From assembly GCA_963924555.1 (NCBI GenBank), contig OZ004584.1, positions 8,439,753-8,503,752 on the forward strand: a stretch of DNA of 64,000 bases, read 5' to 3'. Origin of the DNA: Crambe crambe (taxonomy: Eukaryota > Porifera > Demospongiae > Poecilosclerida > Crambeidae). Shown here piece by piece: positions 62,625-64,000 of the stretch. The notes beneath the pieces are model-generated. The model ran no database searches and was not told where the DNA came from. It saw nothing but the letters and a program-made list of their open reading frames with translations. Position 1 is the stretch's first letter, and every line of letters starts with the position of its first letter. Position numbers and translations under genes: made by a program.

Positions 62625-62877
62625 CTGTGGGTGAATAAAATCATAGTATCTGATGGATTATCTGGTTTCATAACAAGAGTTCTTATTGAGGGCTAAGGGG
62701 CAAGACTGTGATCACCATGGAGGGGGGTTTCCCTATGATAAATATTGAATGTTCTGGGATTGTTCCTGGTGCAGTCTGAGTTTTAATGACTATAGGAACC
62801 CAACACAAGCACAAACATAAATATTGACTGTAGCTATAATTGCACTCACCCCCACTAGGGAGTGGACCAAGTGGTTT

Positions 62878-63167
62878 CTAACGTTGGAGAGTGAGGACCA
62901 ACTGTTCATGTCCAAGGTCTTCCAGGACCTCTCTGATAGTGGCCCAGGTGGGAGGAGGTTGCTCTCTGGACAGCCACACTTTAAACATGGCCTTCATGCA
63001 TTGGAAAGAGGAGGGGCCATGACAGGACTCCACCTCTTCAAGTTCCTCCTCCTGCAGGTCCAGGAACAACCCCACATCCCTCCACTCGTCACTGATCCCT
63101 CGCAATTTCTTGCACAGGTCTCTCAGACTGGGTCGTTCCTCCGGGTAATTAGTGGGTGTGGTCAATC
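62878..63167 (-). CDS. death-domain cassette type 3, G8 copy
   Basis: Almost identical to 23769-24058, with the same phase 1 entry (acceptor CAG/GA) and TAG end. It reads SLRDLCKKLRGISDEWRD ... PPTWATIREVLEDL. It follows the Ser/Thr exon 63250-63384 in frame. It would be an alternative 3' end of the G8 transcript. Confidence 0.65.
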
Positions 63168-63249
63168 CTGGATGGTGTGAGTTGATGTAGTTGAGATTAA
63201 AGTGGACATTCGTGACATGTGTAGATGACATGACCACTTGGAGACTCAC

Positions 63250-63384
63250 TGGATTGAGGTGCTGATTGAGGTCCTCTCATATGTCCTCCACCATCAGTGC
63301 TAGGGGAACAGTGGGTGTGGCTAGAGGTAGAAGCCTCACTCGTACTCAAAGATGTCTTGGGTGTCTTGGACGTGCTGGCAACAT
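63250..63384 (-). CDS. Ser/Thr-rich cassette exon, G8 copy
   Basis: 135 bases, phase 1 to 1, open, with the same splice signals as the others. Confidence 0.5.
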
Positions 63385-63425
63385 CTGTAGGAGATGATCA
63401 CCACTAGATACATGCAATATCAAGG

Positions 63426-64000
63426 TCATCTTAATTCCTCACATTTCTTCCTCAACACTTCACAGATGACCTCAGCAGACTGAGTGTGTCCAGCCTTCAC
63501 ACACACCTCCAGCAAGTCCCCATAGGTGGCTGCAAGGCCACGCCTCTCCTTCCACCTCCTCAGTGCCTCTCGTCTATTAGTCAAACAGATCAGTGATTCA
63601 CACTGGACTTTCAGTTAGAGGGGGAGATTGGTCCTTATGCAAGGGGGGAGGGAGAGGGGAGAGACACTAAACATTTGGAGGATATCTCTTCCCTCACCAT
63701 AATAACCACTTCCATGGGAAGCCAGAGAACACCAAGTGATCTAACACTCACCTCTGCAGTGCAGGTTTATTATGATGCATGGTCTTGATGTCACTAATGT
63801 CAGTGGTAGTCAGTCCCAGAGGAACAGAGAGCTTCTCCTCCCAGTCCAGTGAGTGGTCCGCTATCTCATTCAGGTCCCTGTCCACTCCCCCATGGCCCCA
63901 GTCCAACTGCCGCTCCAAGTGGGGGCGTGCATCCACTGGGAGACGTGAGAGGTAGGATTGGTAATCTGGTCCTGTGGCATGTAGTTACAGTGTAGAGTGG
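63426..64000 (-). CDS. G8: C-terminal death domain of a further unit (5' part off window)
   Basis: Death domain part 1 63752-63971 and part 2 63426-63573 with TGA, lengths 220 and 148 as in G2, G3 and G7. Part 1 differs at its end (KTMHHNKPALQR instead of KKKYQNEPALQR). The rest of the gene should lie to the right of the window, continuing the array. Confidence 0.75.

Overview
The window is animal nuclear DNA: intron-split genes with GT/AG boundaries, very long exons, many inverted-repeat transposon relics, and an animal-specific domain set (Kelch propeller, death domains, Roc-COR-like GTPase, ZU5-UPA). The mix, the short introns and the repeat style suggest a demosponge such as Amphimedon queenslandica. 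That assignment is inference; I could not search a database.

The dominant content is a head-to-tail array on the minus strand of one gene family with the order Kelch propeller - death-like domain - Roc/COR-like GTPase - C-terminal death domain. From left to right the units are G1 (3' end off the left edge, first exon at 5875), G2 (GTPase plus death domain only, 11442-14426), G3 (14756-23173), G4 (a ZU5-UPA-death block without its own GTPase, 24317-26384), G5 (28916-36512), G6 (40765-47837), G7 (54582-62260) and G8 (3' exons only, at the right edge). Exon lengths and phases read by hand agree throughout: an 18-nt first coding exon (phase 0), Kelch exon (0 to 1), death-like exon (1 to 1), GTPase exon of 2.2-2.4 kb (1 to 0), a 55-bp linker (0 to 1), then death-domain exons. 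In G3, G5, G6 and G7 the first exon lies just downstream of a conserved promoter-like block with CACGTG and GCATGCGCA.

Two features make the array look like an innate recognition/signalling repertoire. First, the Kelch exons are nearly identical in framework but differ at the same loop positions in every blade, both just before and just after the GG-containing strand. Second, several kinds of C-terminal exon (death domain 1, a 135-bp Ser/Thr-rich exon, a second and a third death-domain type, and ZU5-UPA-death) lie in series downstream of the GTPase exons. All can be entered in phase, so the region looks built for alternative C-terminal signalling modules. Expression data would be needed to prove this.

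Between G1 and G2 is a plus-strand stretch with a decayed SLC2/GLUT-type sugar transporter (6738-9221) and a decayed dynamitin-like (DCTN2) 3' fragment (10343-11180). The rest is intron or intergenic sequence filled with TIR elements, a 1109-bp tandem duplication, and a large duplicated block (about 36.7-41.1 and 49.6-54.1 kb) carrying a 21-bp minisatellite. Several insertions can be dated against empty paralogous sites. No rRNA, tRNA or CRISPR was recognised.
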